The position numbers were made by a program, and so were the translations under genes. DNA of 39,771 nucleotides from a virus. The notes beneath the pieces were generated by a model that saw only the letters and a program-made list of their open reading frames with translations, was not told the origin of the DNA and did no database searches. This document shows, in pieces, positions 1-7,646 of this stretch. The DNA is taken from positions 1-39,771 of IMG/VR virus record IMGVR_UViG_3300031669_000091; one strand, given 5' to 3'. Position 1 is the first letter of the stretch. Each line of letters begins with the position of its first letter.

Positions 1-147
1 GTTGCTAAGCAACACGACGATTCGCGGCGCCGAAGGTGGGGTGGCCTTATATACGACCCGGGGCCCGCTGAGCGCGCGGCCGACCGCGGGGATGGAGCCT
101 CTCCATACAGAATTTCAAAAAATTTCGTAGCAAAAAGGTGTACCGAC
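1..147. other. Leader region with small hairpins, no gene seen
   Basis: No credible coding frame is seen before the ATG at 148. The first 13 bases form a perfect small hairpin (GTTGC-TAA-GCAAC). A second hairpin is ATGGAG (92-97), loop CCT, CTCCAT (101-106). The stretch 58-91 is very GC rich. No -35/-10 pair with good spacing is visible, and neither hairpin has a following T-run, so I cannot call a promoter or terminator. This is the only non-coding DNA upstream of the terminase block, so it could hold a regulatory or packaging signal, but that is inference. Confidence 0.4.
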
Positions 148-321
148 ATGATTGAGTGGATTTTGCTGGTTTGGTTGGTGGTTCCTGGTCATCCCCCTGC
201 CCCTGCGGTCGAGGCGGGCGTGTATCATCAGGAGGCCCGCTGCATTGCTGCCCGCGATTCTGTGCAGACTGAGCGCGAGGATGTTGGGTTTATTGCGGTG
301 TGTGTGGAGCGGGATAAGTGA
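148..321 (+). CDS. Small secreted or membrane peptide, 57 aa, unknown function
   Basis: ATG at 148 opens a 57-residue frame ending at TGA 319-321, with a purine-rich AAAAAGG about 9 bases upstream. The N-terminus (MIEWILLVWLVV) is a hydrophobic segment followed by a Pro/Ala-rich stretch, fitting a signal peptide or membrane anchor. The remainder is polar with two cysteines (Cys32 and Cys52) that could form a disulphide outside the cytoplasm. Codon choice (G/T at third positions) matches the next two genes, which supports it as real. A longer frame beginning at 152 overlaps it but has a less sensible protein. Function unknown. Confidence 0.6.
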   Translation: MIEWILLVWLVVPGHPPAPAVEAGVYHQEARCIAARDSVQTEREDVGFIAVCVERDK

Positions 322-350
322 GGGTGAAAAAAAATTTCGAGCTTCGCTAG

Positions 351-905
351 GTGTCGCGAAGGGGTCAGGTTTTTGGGGATCCTGTTAAGGCGCCTGAGTT
401 TGACAGGCGAGGGTTTGAGGGGTGGCGTCAGAGGTGGTGGCGTTTGACTGGGTTTTGGCCGGGTGTTGATCGTTTGGGGCATTTGGTCGCTTTGGAGGTT
501 GGGATATTGGAAGTGACGGAGGTTGTGCAGGATTGGCCGCCGAATATAGAGGCGATTCGTGCGGTGTTGCCGGTTACTGAGCGGAATATCTTTGCTTATG
601 GTGGGAAGATCTATTCGCCCTCGAGGGGTGATTTGTCGCGCGAGTTGATTGCGCATGAGCGGGTGCATTTTCAGCAGCAGGGTGATTTGGTGGATTTGTG
701 GTGGGAGATGTTTCTTGCTGATCCGGAGTTTCGGCTTACCCAGGAGATTCCGGCGCACAAGGCGGAGTACACGGAGTTTTGTCGGAATTGTAAGGACAGG
801 AATCGTCAGGTGGAGTATTTGCGTTCTTTGGCGAGGCGATTGTCGGCGCCTATGTACGGTGGCATGATCGATTTCAAGCAGGCGATGAAGGCGATCCGTG
901 GATGA
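351..905 (+). CDS. HExxH zinc metallopeptidase-like phage protein
   Basis: The frame opens with GTG at 351, straight after an in-frame TAG, and encodes up to 184 aa. Residues 102-106 are HERVH, the HExxH zinc-binding motif, preceded by an aliphatic helix (ELIA) and followed by FQQQGD. An acidic QEIPAHKAEY segment about 30 residues on could give the third ligand, as in gluzincin-type peptidases. The conserved-looking core begins near residue 53. A GGAGG at 494-498 lies 8 bases before TTG 507, so the true start may be 507 (132 aa); codon use upstream still matches, so both remain open. Stop overlaps the next start (ATGA). Whether it cleaves a protein is unknown. Confidence 0.7.
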   Translation: MSRRGQVFGDPVKAPEFDRRGFEGWRQRWWRLTGFWPGVDRLGHLVALEVGILEVTEVVQDWPPNIEAIRAVLPVTERNIFAYGGKIYSPSRGDLSRELIAHERVHFQQQGDLVDLWWEMFLADPEFRLTQEIPAHKAEYTEFCRNCKDRNRQVEYLRSLARRLSAPMYGGMIDFKQAMKAIRG

Positions 906-1171
906 ATTGTGAGGAGTTTATTGACTCGATCAATAAGACCAAGATGCCGTTGGGTTATGGCTTGATCTACACGGATTTTAAGCGTGTCACCGGGCCGGTT
1001 GTTGAGGTTCAGAATCCGGCGTTTCAGCATCCGTTGCCGCTGGATGATCGTGAGGGGCCGTTGAAGTTGTTGATGGTTCCGACTGATGTTGTGCAGCAGG
1101 TGGTTTTGGATTTGCGGGCGATTGCGATACCCAGTATGCCGTTCTGGTTTCGATTTCCGGTGTGGAAATGA
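902..1171 (+). CDS. Small conserved-context protein, 89 aa, unknown
   Basis: ATG at 902 overlaps the upstream TGA (ATGA) and the frame ends at 1171, overlapping the terminase start in the same way. This tight coupling on both sides argues for a real gene. The protein is short and globular, with Pro and aromatic residues near the C-terminus (PSMPFWFRFPVWK). I see no signal peptide, no membrane span and no motif I recognise. Its place just before TerL is where small terminase subunits often sit, but it has no visible helix-turn-helix, so I do not call it TerS. Confidence 0.7.
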   Translation: MNCEEFIDSINKTKMPLGYGLIYTDFKRVTGPVVEVQNPAFQHPLPLDDREGPLKLLMVPTDVVQQVVLDLRAIAIPSMPFWFRFPVWK

Positions 1172-2823
1172 ACGTGCAGTCGAGTTTACTGATGGAGGAT
1201 CTGCTCAAGAAGTATGAGCAGATGACGCCTGAGCAGCGTGCTGAGCTGGATGCCACGATTGGCGATCGCTCAACAGGGAGGATGTGGTTTCCGACTGTTG
1301 GGCCGCAGCTTGACGCGGTCAATTGTGAGGCCGATGTATTGCTTTACGGCGGGTCCGGTGGTTCCGGCAAGACCGATTTGATACTCGGCCTCGCATTCAC
1401 TGAGCACAAGCGCACGCTGATTATCAGGAAGCACTACGTTGATTTGACGGCCCTGACGGATCGGGCCAAGGAGATCAATGGCACGGACAAGGGTTACAAC
1501 GGTTCGATTCCGCCAAGATTGCGCACCGTGAATGATCGCCTGATCGATTTTGGTGGTTTGGCAAAGCCGGGTGATGAGGAGCATTGGCAGGGTCAGGCGC
1601 ACGATCTGCTCGCGATTGACGAGGTGGTGCAGAATCGTGAGAAGCAGGTGCGCTTTTTGATGGGTTGGGTGCGATCGGCGGAGGATGGGCAGCGGTGTCG
1701 GGTGGTTTTGGCCAGCAACCCGCCAACCACTTCAGCGGGCGACTGGATCATTTCGATGTTTGCGCCGTGGCTGGATAATCGTTACCCGAATCCGGCCAAG
1801 CCTGGTGAGCTGCGTTGGGTAGTCACGATGCAGGGCGATGGTGGTAATTCGTTCGATCACTGGATCGATGGCCCGGATGTAAAAATTGACTCAGGCAGGA
1901 AGAACCCGGATGGCACGATCAGATACCTCACCCCCGAATCAAGAACCTTTATCCCCGGAAAGCTCGACGACAATCCGTTTCTTGCCTCAGACGGTAAGTA
2001 TGCGGCCAAGCTCGATGCGCTACAGGAGCCTTTACGATCGGCCATTCGTGACGGTAACTTCATGGCGGCCCGCCAGGACGAGCCCGACCAGCTCATCCCG
2101 ACCGACTGGATCAGAGCCGCGCAAAACAGATGGCGCGACGATTACAACGGCCAGCCGCCCGTAAATGTGCCGATGTGCGCGATCGGTGTCGATGCCGCTC
2201 GCCAGAAGGACGAAACGGTGCTGGCGCCGCGCTATGACGGTTTTTATCCACCTGTTATTGCCGTCCCGGGCCATCAGACCCCGCACGGCCGCGATGTCGC
2301 GGCATTGGTTATCAAGCACAGGAAGCATAACGCGATTCCGGTGATTGACTGTGGTGAGATGAACGGTGCTGAGGCGTTTGCGCATCTCGAGGAGAATGGT
2401 GTTGAGTGTCAGCGCCATGTGGGCATGGATCCGTCCGTTGGCCGCACTAAACAGAAGCAGCTCAAGTTTTTCAACAAGCGCGCAGAGGTCTATTACCGCT
2501 TCATGGAGGCGCTGGATCCTGAGCAGGATGGTGGCTCACCGATTGCGCTTCCGGATGACCCGATGCTGGTTTCAGACCTGACCGCTGTGGCCTGGGAGCT
2601 GACCGCAAACGGCATCAAGATCACACCGAAAAAAGACGTAGTCGCTTTGCTTGCTCGTTCTCCTGACAGGGGAGATGCTGTGGTGCAGGCATGGAGTGCA
2701 GGCGCCCGGGCAGTTACACACTTGCATGAGTGGCGCAAAGATCAATTGGCGGGTACGATGCTTGGCAAAGCCTCGCGGCGACCTGCCGTAAATCTCGGCC
2801 CACGGAGGGGAGGGAGACACTAA
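1168..2823 (+). CDS. terL: Terminase large subunit (packaging ATPase/nuclease)
   Basis: The 551-aa protein is the motor that pumps DNA into the prohead through the portal and cuts it. With ATG 1168 as start (ATGA overlap; an in-frame GTG at 1162 is less likely), the Walker A is GGSGGSGKT at residues 61-69 and the Walker B is LLAIDE with D151-E152. The C-terminal half has the RNase H-like nuclease pattern: D342 in GVDAARQKDE, D394/E397 in IDCGEMNG and D500/D503 in SPDRGDA. Length and domain order are normal for the family. It is followed by portal and scaffold genes, the standard packaging order. The stop overlaps the next start (TAATG). Confidence 0.95.
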   Translation: MNVQSSLLMEDLLKKYEQMTPEQRAELDATIGDRSTGRMWFPTVGPQLDAVNCEADVLLYGGSGGSGKTDLILGLAFTEHKRTLIIRKHYVDLTALTDRAKEINGTDKGYNGSIPPRLRTVNDRLIDFGGLAKPGDEEHWQGQAHDLLAIDEVVQNREKQVRFLMGWVRSAEDGQRCRVVLASNPPTTSAGDWIISMFAPWLDNRYPNPAKPGELRWVVTMQGDGGNSFDHWIDGPDVKIDSGRKNPDGTIRYLTPESRTFIPGKLDDNPFLASDGKYAAKLDALQEPLRSAIRDGNFMAARQDEPDQLIPTDWIRAAQNRWRDDYNGQPPVNVPMCAIGVDAARQKDETVLAPRYDGFYPPVIAVPGHQTPHGRDVAALVIKHRKHNAIPVIDCGEMNGAEAFAHLEENGVECQRHVGMDPSVGRTKQKQLKFFNKRAEVYYRFMEALDPEQDGGSPIALPDDPMLVSDLTAVAWELTANGIKITPKKDVVALLARSPDRGDAVVQAWSAGARAVTHLHEWRKDQLAGTMLGKASRRPAVNLGPRRGGRH

Positions 2824-3065
2824 TGTCAGGACTCAAAAATACAGCCAAGCGATCATTCAATGCGTCTGTCGGCAAGGGCTGGAAAACCAACGACGAAATT
2901 CGCGCCGAGAAAAAGGCAAAAAAACAGAAGGCCATCAACAAGCAATTCGAGAATGCCAACATGCCGGATGAGCAGATGCTCAAGCTGATCGAACGGCGCA
3001 AGGCCGCCAAACGAGTAGGCTCACGCGCCTCGACGGTAATGACCTCCGGAGACACACTCGGATGA
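2823..3065 (+). CDS. Small charged protein between terminase and portal, 80 aa
   Basis: ATG 2823 overlaps the terminase TAA (TAATG) and the TGA at 3063-3065 overlaps the portal ATG. The frame is open further upstream, but the coupled start is the better choice. The protein is Lys/Glu rich, with a helical, probably coiled-coil middle (EIRAEKKAKKQKAINKQ) and a Ser/Thr-rich tail. No known domain is recognised. The position suggests a head-assembly or packaging accessory, but this rests only on context. Confidence 0.75.
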   Translation: MSGLKNTAKRSFNASVGKGWKTNDEIRAEKKAKKQKAINKQFENANMPDEQMLKLIERRKAAKRVGSRASTVMTSGDTLG

Positions 3066-4705
3066 GACCTCAAGACCTTGTAGCACGCGGAATGCAGCTC
3101 TGGTCTGACCGCAAGGTCCTGACAACCTTGTGGCAGGAAATTGCCGACAACTTTTACCCGCAGCGCGCAGATTTCACCGTGACTCGCTATGTCGGTGAGG
3201 AGTTTGCCTCCAATCTGTACAGCTCCTATCCGATTATTGTGCACCGCGAATTGTCGACCTCGTTTGCAGCGATGCTGCGCCCGCGGGCAAAAGAGTGGTT
3301 TTCGATCTCGGTGCATGACGAGGACATGCTGACGCAGGCCGGCCACCAGTGGCTCGACTGGGCCACCAAGCGGATGCGCATGGCGATGTACGATCGCAAG
3401 GCGCAGTTCATCCGCGCCACGGCTGAGGCTGATGCAGACTTTGCCGCGTTTGGTCAGTGTGTAATTTCGCGTGAAATAATCTGGAGTTCACAGCGACCGC
3501 ACTTGCTATACAGGACATGGCATCTGCGCGATTGCGCATGGGCCGAGAAATCTGATGGCACCATTGGCGAGCTGTATGTGAAATGGAAGCCGACCATCAA
3601 AGAGCTCAAAGAGATGGGCATGAAGCTGCACCCGAACGTCGAGCGTATGTCGATGCAGATGGGTGGCGATCTGCAGAAGATCGATTGCCTCAGAATGGTT
3701 GCCTCGACGGACGTCTATCAGGGCCAGCAGGACATAGCCAAGGGCTATCCGTGGGTGCTGAGCTACATCGACACTCTGAACAATCACATCATGGGTGAGA
3801 TGCCGCAGAACTCCATGGGCTTCACGGTGCCAAGATGGCAGACCGTATCCGGATCCCAATACGCTTATTCCCCCGCCACTGTTGCCGGCCTACCGGACGC
3901 ACGGCTGCTACAGGCCATGAGCCTGACGCTTCTCGAAGCCGGCGAGATGTCCGTGCGTCCACCGATGATTGCCACCCAGGACGCTGTCCGCGGTGATGTG
4001 CAACTGTATGCCGGTGGCATTACATGGGCCGATGTCGAGTACGACGAGCGCAAGGGTGATGTGCTCAGGCCGATCGCTCAGGATCGCAGGGGATTGCCGC
4101 AGGGTTACAACGAGCGCGACATGCAGATGCAGATGCTCACGCAGGCTTTCTACCTGAATAAATTAACGCTGCCGCCGCCAGAGGGCGACATGACGGCGTT
4201 TGAAGTAGGTCAGCGCGTAGAGGAGTATGTCAGGGCAGCCTTGCCACTATTCGAGCCGATGGAGCACGACTACAACGGCCAACTTTGTGAAGATACCTTC
4301 GACAGCCTTCTGCGCGCTGGCGCTTTTGGATCCGTGCAGGACATGCCACAAGAGCTGCAGGGTCAGGAAGTGCATTTCAAGTTTGTCAGTCCGCTGCACG
4401 ACGCCATCGAGCGCAAGCAGGCCGCGGTATTCTACGAAACTGCAGATCTTCTCGAGAGGGCTGTACAGATGGATCCGACTGCCGCTTACAACGTCGACGT
4501 CAATGGTTCTCTCAGAGATGCCCTGACAGGTATCGGTTTGCCGGCCAGACACATGGTTCCTTTGGATCAAGTGCAGGCACAGGCCGACCGCGATCAGGAA
4601 GCCATGGAGATTCAGCAAGGCGCCGAAGTTGCCCAGAAGGGTGGCGCCGCGATCCGCGATGTTGCTCAGGCCTCGCAGTTGACTGGCGTTGATGTAGCTG
4701 CCTGA
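3062..4705 (+). CDS. Portal protein (head-tail connector family)
   Basis: The 547-aa protein fits the podovirus head-to-tail connector family (Pfam PF12236): the dodecameric ring at the unique capsid vertex through which DNA passes. The N-terminus has the typical helical start (LVARGMQLWSDRKVLTTLWQ, then FYPQRADF) and an early segment on head-proximal surfaces (AAMLRPRAKEWFSI). The Gln/Met-rich stretch near residue 360 and the Gln/Ala-rich C-terminus fit the stem and barrel regions. Length matches the family (500-600 aa). It lies between terminase and scaffold, as expected. ATGA overlap upstream and TGATG downstream indicate coupled translation. Confidence 0.92.
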   Translation: MRPQDLVARGMQLWSDRKVLTTLWQEIADNFYPQRADFTVTRYVGEEFASNLYSSYPIIVHRELSTSFAAMLRPRAKEWFSISVHDEDMLTQAGHQWLDWATKRMRMAMYDRKAQFIRATAEADADFAAFGQCVISREIIWSSQRPHLLYRTWHLRDCAWAEKSDGTIGELYVKWKPTIKELKEMGMKLHPNVERMSMQMGGDLQKIDCLRMVASTDVYQGQQDIAKGYPWVLSYIDTLNNHIMGEMPQNSMGFTVPRWQTVSGSQYAYSPATVAGLPDARLLQAMSLTLLEAGEMSVRPPMIATQDAVRGDVQLYAGGITWADVEYDERKGDVLRPIAQDRRGLPQGYNERDMQMQMLTQAFYLNKLTLPPPEGDMTAFEVGQRVEEYVRAALPLFEPMEHDYNGQLCEDTFDSLLRAGAFGSVQDMPQELQGQEVHFKFVSPLHDAIERKQAAVFYETADLLERAVQMDPTAAYNVDVNGSLRDALTGIGLPARHMVPLDQVQAQADRDQEAMEIQQGAEVAQKGGAAIRDVAQASQLTGVDVAA

Positions 4706-5049
4706 TGGGAGAGATCCGCGACACGATTGGCGAGTGCTTGCCGAAAAAGGATCCTCTGGAGCGTCCGGACTACACCAACTTCGAGGTCATGGCGCTGCGC
4801 GCCTGCATGAACGGAAAGGCCTCAGAGCGGCAGCAAATTGCAGCGATCGAGTATATGATTCGCGCTGCTGGCACTCACGATACGAGCTACCGGCCAGGAG
4901 ATCAGCACGGCACGACCTTCGCGGAAGGCAAACGCTTCATAGGAACCACTTTGGTATGGATGCTGAAGTCGGCCCCGACAAGGACGGATCCCGATAAAAT
5001 TTCAGCGAGAGAGATAGAAGATGGCGGAAACAGACCAGACAACCGATAA
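4705..5049 (+). CDS. Bbp19-like small head-region protein, 114 aa
   Basis: ATG 4705 overlaps the portal stop (TGATG). The protein is small and mostly helical. The middle and C-terminal block, with MIRAAG and then GTTFAEGKRFIGTTLVWML, resembles the short domain named after Bordetella phage BPP-1 Bbp19, which lies near the portal and capsid genes in related phages. That match is from memory and is tentative. The gene overlaps the scaffold start by 29 bases in another frame, so the C-terminal tail (rich in Asp, Arg and Asn) may be dispensable. The role is unknown, presumably in head assembly. Confidence 0.65.
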   Translation: MGEIRDTIGECLPKKDPLERPDYTNFEVMALRACMNGKASERQQIAAIEYMIRAAGTHDTSYRPGDQHGTTFAEGKRFIGTTLVWMLKSAPTRTDPDKISAREIEDGGNRPDNR

Positions 5050-5968
5050 CCCGATCAACAATCCTGCAGAGCCAACCTGGTTCCAGCCGCTTGTTGGCGA
5101 TGATGCTCCCGCGGAGCGTATTGAGCTGCTGAAGGGTTACGACACCCCGCAGGCCTTCCTCGAAGATTTTGAGAATACCAAGAACCGTGACTGGCGAGTC
5201 GACATCGCCGGCGACGACGCCAAGTTCAAGAGTCAGCTCGACAGGTTCTCGACTCCGGCTGACATGGGCAAGTCATTCCGTGAAGCGCAAGCCACGATCC
5301 GCGGTGGCATGTACAAGCAGGCCCCGGCCCCGGACGCGACGGACGATGACATCAAGGCGTTTCGCGAGGCGAACGGTATCCCTGCTGAGCCTGAAGGTTA
5401 CTTTGAGAATCTGCCAGAGGGTCTGGTTGTTGGTGAGGCTGACAAGGAGATTTTCACTGACTTTGCAACGAAAATGCACAGCAAGAACGTATCTCCTGAA
5501 GTCATGCAGGAAGTTATTGGCTGGTACAACGGCTTCGCTGAGCAGCAGCAGGAGCAGCTCGCGGAGATCGATCACTCGCACCATCAGGAAACTGAGGACG
5601 CGCTGCGCAACGAGTGGGGATCTGATTACCGCACCAACATCAATATGGTCAGCAAGCTGCTGGAAACGACCTTTGGCGAACAGGCTAAAGACGCCATACT
5701 GAATGCTCGCGACGGTGAAGGCCGAGCAATTATGAATATCCCAGAGATCGTCAAGGGTCTTGCAGGCCTGAGCCGCAAGATGGATCCGCTGGCCAGGGTA
5801 ATCAGCCAGAACAACGATCCAGCTCAGACGCTCAATAACGAGATCGCTGAGATCGAGAAATTTATGCGCACCAATCGCAAGGAGTACAATGCTGACCAGA
5901 AGATGCAGGATCGACTTCTGGAGCTCTACGACATCCGACTGGAGCACGACAAACGCAAGACTGGTTAA
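5021..5968 (+). CDS. Scaffolding protein
   Basis: The 315-aa protein starts at ATG 5021 behind a purine-rich site (GAGAGAGATAGAAG). It is acidic, rich in Glu/Asp/Gln, largely helical and has no cysteine. The C-terminal 50 residues (EIAEIEKFMRTNRKEYNAD... to KRKTG) end in a basic patch, like the coat-binding helix of T7 gp9/P22-type scaffolds. It lies between portal and major capsid, where scaffolds are found. It would direct coat assembly and leave before packaging. It overlaps the previous gene by 29 bases. Confidence 0.85.
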   Translation: MAETDQTTDNPINNPAEPTWFQPLVGDDAPAERIELLKGYDTPQAFLEDFENTKNRDWRVDIAGDDAKFKSQLDRFSTPADMGKSFREAQATIRGGMYKQAPAPDATDDDIKAFREANGIPAEPEGYFENLPEGLVVGEADKEIFTDFATKMHSKNVSPEVMQEVIGWYNGFAEQQQEQLAEIDHSHHQETEDALRNEWGSDYRTNINMVSKLLETTFGEQAKDAILNARDGEGRAIMNIPEIVKGLAGLSRKMDPLARVISQNNDPAQTLNNEIAEIEKFMRTNRKEYNADQKMQDRLLELYDIRLEHDKRKTG

Positions 5969-5979
5969 GGAGAACCATC

Positions 5980-6096
5980 ATGGCAGCACCGTTGCAGCCC
6001 ACAGAGCACATCGAGACCAATAACGACAATCAGCCGGAAGCGGCGATTGACACTGGCCCTGTTCAACCGGGTGATTCAATCGACTTCACAGCCTAG
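5980..6096 (+). CDS. Very small acidic protein, 38 aa
   Basis: ATG 5980 follows a strong ribosome site (AAGGAGA at 5968-5974, beginning at the scaffold stop) and runs 38 codons to TAG 6094-6096. The product is acidic and Pro/Asn/Gln rich with no cysteine or hydrophobic core, so it is likely unstructured alone. A strong Shine-Dalgarno and another gene 12 bases downstream with an equally strong site support it being translated. No function can be assigned. Confidence 0.55.
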   Translation: MAAPLQPTEHIETNNDNQPEAAIDTGPVQPGDSIDFTA

Positions 6097-6108
6097 TAAG
6101 GAGGGGTC

Positions 6109-6279
6109 ATGGCAAAGCTATTCAGGAAGGTCTTTGACATGAGGAAGCGCAAGCAGAGTGTCACCTATACCGGCATTGAGCCGGGTCGTGGCACCTCGAA
6201 CGTCGCCTCACCGATTCCCGGCCGTGCTCGAGGTCGTCGCGCAAAAACTCCCCTTGGTGGAGAAACGGATCAGCTATGA
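6109..6279 (+). CDS. Very small basic protein, 56 aa
   Basis: ATG 6109 is preceded by TAAGGAGGGG, close to a perfect ribosome site. The 56-residue product is strongly basic, with an Arg/Lys-rich N-terminus (FRKVFDMRKRKQ) and an Arg-rich central segment (GRARGRRAK), so it may bind nucleic acid or the inner head surface. The stop overlaps the next start (ATGA). Unknown family. Confidence 0.55.
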   Translation: MAKLFRKVFDMRKRKQSVTYTGIEPGRGTSNVASPIPGRARGRRAKTPLGGETDQL

Positions 6280-6398
6280 GCGAATCGGCACCGCAGACGA
6301 AATATGTTGGCAGGCTATCCAGCTCAAAGCCGGCTAAGCCGAAAACCCCGTTCAGCGGCAAGACCAAGAAGGCCAAGAAAAAAGCAAAGAGCTACTGA
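6276..6398 (+). CDS. Very small Lys-rich protein, 40 aa
   Basis: ATG 6276 overlaps the upstream TGA and the frame ends TGA 6396-6398, overlapping the next ATG. The 40-residue product has a Lys/Pro/Ala-rich second half (KPAKPKTP and KTKKAKKKAKSY) and resembles a histone-tail-like, nucleic-acid-binding peptide. Translational coupling on both sides is the main evidence. Function unknown. Confidence 0.5.
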   Translation: MSESAPQTKYVGRLSSSKPAKPKTPFSGKTKKAKKKAKSY

Positions 6399-6595
6399 TG
6401 GGGAAGTTGCTAAATTCTAAGGCATTCAGGTGGTCAAAGCCTCCGACAGCATGGTCAATGGGCTACTTCGATCGTGGCAAAGAGAAGGCTGAGTTCGATG
6501 GCGTCGTATATGACTCGAAAACCGTGAAGGCACTCCGTCAGCGAGAGCTGGCCAAGGCCAACACGGTGATCGGTTCAGCGAATAGCTACACGTAG
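6398..6595 (+). CDS. Small protein before the capsid promoter, 65 aa
   Basis: ATG 6398 overlaps the previous stop (TGATG). The 65-aa product is basic, with an aromatic N-terminal half (AFRWSKPPTAWSMGYFDRGK) and a helical C-terminal half. It ends TAG 6593-6595, directly against the -35 box of the predicted capsid promoter. It has no recognised domain. Confidence 0.65.
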   Translation: MGKLLNSKAFRWSKPPTAWSMGYFDRGKEKAEFDGVVYDSKTVKALRQRELAKANTVIGSANSYT

Positions 6596-6625
6596 TTGAC
6601 AACCTGGCTGATGCAGGGCTAAATT
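6596..6625 (+). promoter_or_regulatory. Sigma70-like promoter for the capsid unit
   Basis: TTGACA (6596-6601) is a perfect -35 box, and TAAATT (6620-6625) matches four of six -10 bases, with an 18-base spacer. Transcription would start near 6632 and run into the major capsid gene at 6788. The promoter sits in the largest gap of the window, immediately after a stop codon, and a terminator hairpin lies after the second gene of the unit. It implies use of host RNA polymerase for the capsid genes. Confidence 0.6.
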
Positions 6626-6787
6626 CGCAGTCACCACATCAAGCCGGCCAACCTCATTCGAGCCCCGGCGCCCCCCGGCCCCTGAGCCGGCAATGTGTGA
6701 GGCCCCGCAAGGCTAACCCTCACACAGCCAAGATCAGGCCAACCCGACCAGTGGAAATGGAAATTCACTTTTTTTGGGAGAGCCGAC
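6626..6787 (+). other. Structured GC-rich 5' leader of the capsid mRNA
   Basis: This gap is C-rich and holds a perfect 8-bp inverted repeat, GTGTGAGG (6695-6702) with CCTCACAC (6718-6725), loop 15 bases. A weaker AT-rich stem (6750-6756 with 6764-6769) is followed by seven Ts (6769-6775). GGGAG at 6776-6780 is the ribosome site for the capsid gene. The strong stem has no T-run after it, so it looks more like an mRNA-stabilising or control element than a terminator. The weak stem plus T7 could stop some upstream transcripts. No gene is seen; short frames here lack a ribosome site. Confidence 0.45.
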
Positions 6788-7636
6788 ATGGCCGAAACTG
6801 CTTTTCAAACACAATACCGGCAGGAATTCATTGCCGGATTCGAGCAGCACCAGTCCCTATTGCGCGATTCGGTCACGACCGACTCCGTAATCAAGGGAAA
6901 CGTAGCGACGTTTCTGGTAGCTGATTCAGGCGGTGCAACCGCTAAAACCCGCGGTGTGAACGGATTGATTCCGGCACGCGGCGACAACCTCGCGCAGCCT
7001 GCCTGCACGCTGGTCGAGTGGCATGATCTCGTTCGCAAGACCGATTTCAACATCTTCGCCAGCCAAGGCAATCAGCGCGCGATCATGCAGATGACCTGCA
7101 TGGCCGTCATCAATCGCAAGATTGACTCTGACATCATCACCGAGCTGAACACCGGCACCATCAACACCGGCGCCGCCGCTGTCGTTACGCTCAACCTGTG
7201 TCTCGAAGCCAAGACCCGACTGGGTCAGGCCGATGTGCCGTTCGATGGAAACATCAATATGCTCGTCACGCCTCACTTCGAGGGCATGTTGCTGACGCTG
7301 GCATCGTTCACCAGTCGCGACTTCACAGCCAATGGGCCGATCGACAATACGCCCGAGGCATGGCGCGATCGCCAGCAGTCTTACCGCTGGCTCGGCATGA
7401 ACTTTGTCGTTCACCCGGACCTCCCTGGCAAAGGCACCGCAGACGAGACCTGCTTCGCGTACCACAAGAACGCGATCGGTCACGCTTACAATGCCGACAA
7501 CATTGAGGCGCGGGCGGGGTATGACGAGGAGCAGGACTATTCGTGGTCTCGTTGCTCGATCTACATGGGCTCACAGTTGCTCCAGAACAGTGGTGTTGTA
7601 CTCGTACACGCTGTCGGAACGACTCTAACCGCGTAA
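6788..7636 (+). CDS. Major capsid protein
   Basis: The 282-aa protein is assigned as the HK97-fold major coat. It starts at ATG 6788, 7 bases after GGGAG. It has the usual signs: an N-terminal helical arm (FQTQYRQEFIAGFEQHQ), an early block rich in Gly/Thr/Ala, no charged runs, a central segment (NINMLVTPHFEGMLLTL) like the spine-helix and P-domain region, and a Val/Gly-rich C-terminus (SGVVLVHAVGTTLTA). It follows the scaffold and its own promoter, and precedes a small decoration-like gene. Catalytic motifs are absent, and its length is at the short end for the fold. Confidence 0.9.
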   Translation: MAETAFQTQYRQEFIAGFEQHQSLLRDSVTTDSVIKGNVATFLVADSGGATAKTRGVNGLIPARGDNLAQPACTLVEWHDLVRKTDFNIFASQGNQRAIMQMTCMAVINRKIDSDIITELNTGTINTGAAAVVTLNLCLEAKTRLGQADVPFDGNINMLVTPHFEGMLLTLASFTSRDFTANGPIDNTPEAWRDRQQSYRWLGMNFVVHPDLPGKGTADETCFAYHKNAIGHAYNADNIEARAGYDEEQDYSWSRCSIYMGSQLLQNSGVVLVHAVGTTLTA

Positions 7637-7646
7637 GGAGATTCGC

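Noticed and set aside
152-388. 78-codon frame near the left end
   Set aside because: It overlaps the better 57-aa frame at 148, starts off a ribosome site and gives a Cys/Trp/Arg-rich unlikely protein.
6697-6924. 75-codon frame across the capsid leader
   Set aside because: It overlaps the capsid gene in another frame, has no ribosome site and begins inside the leader hairpin.
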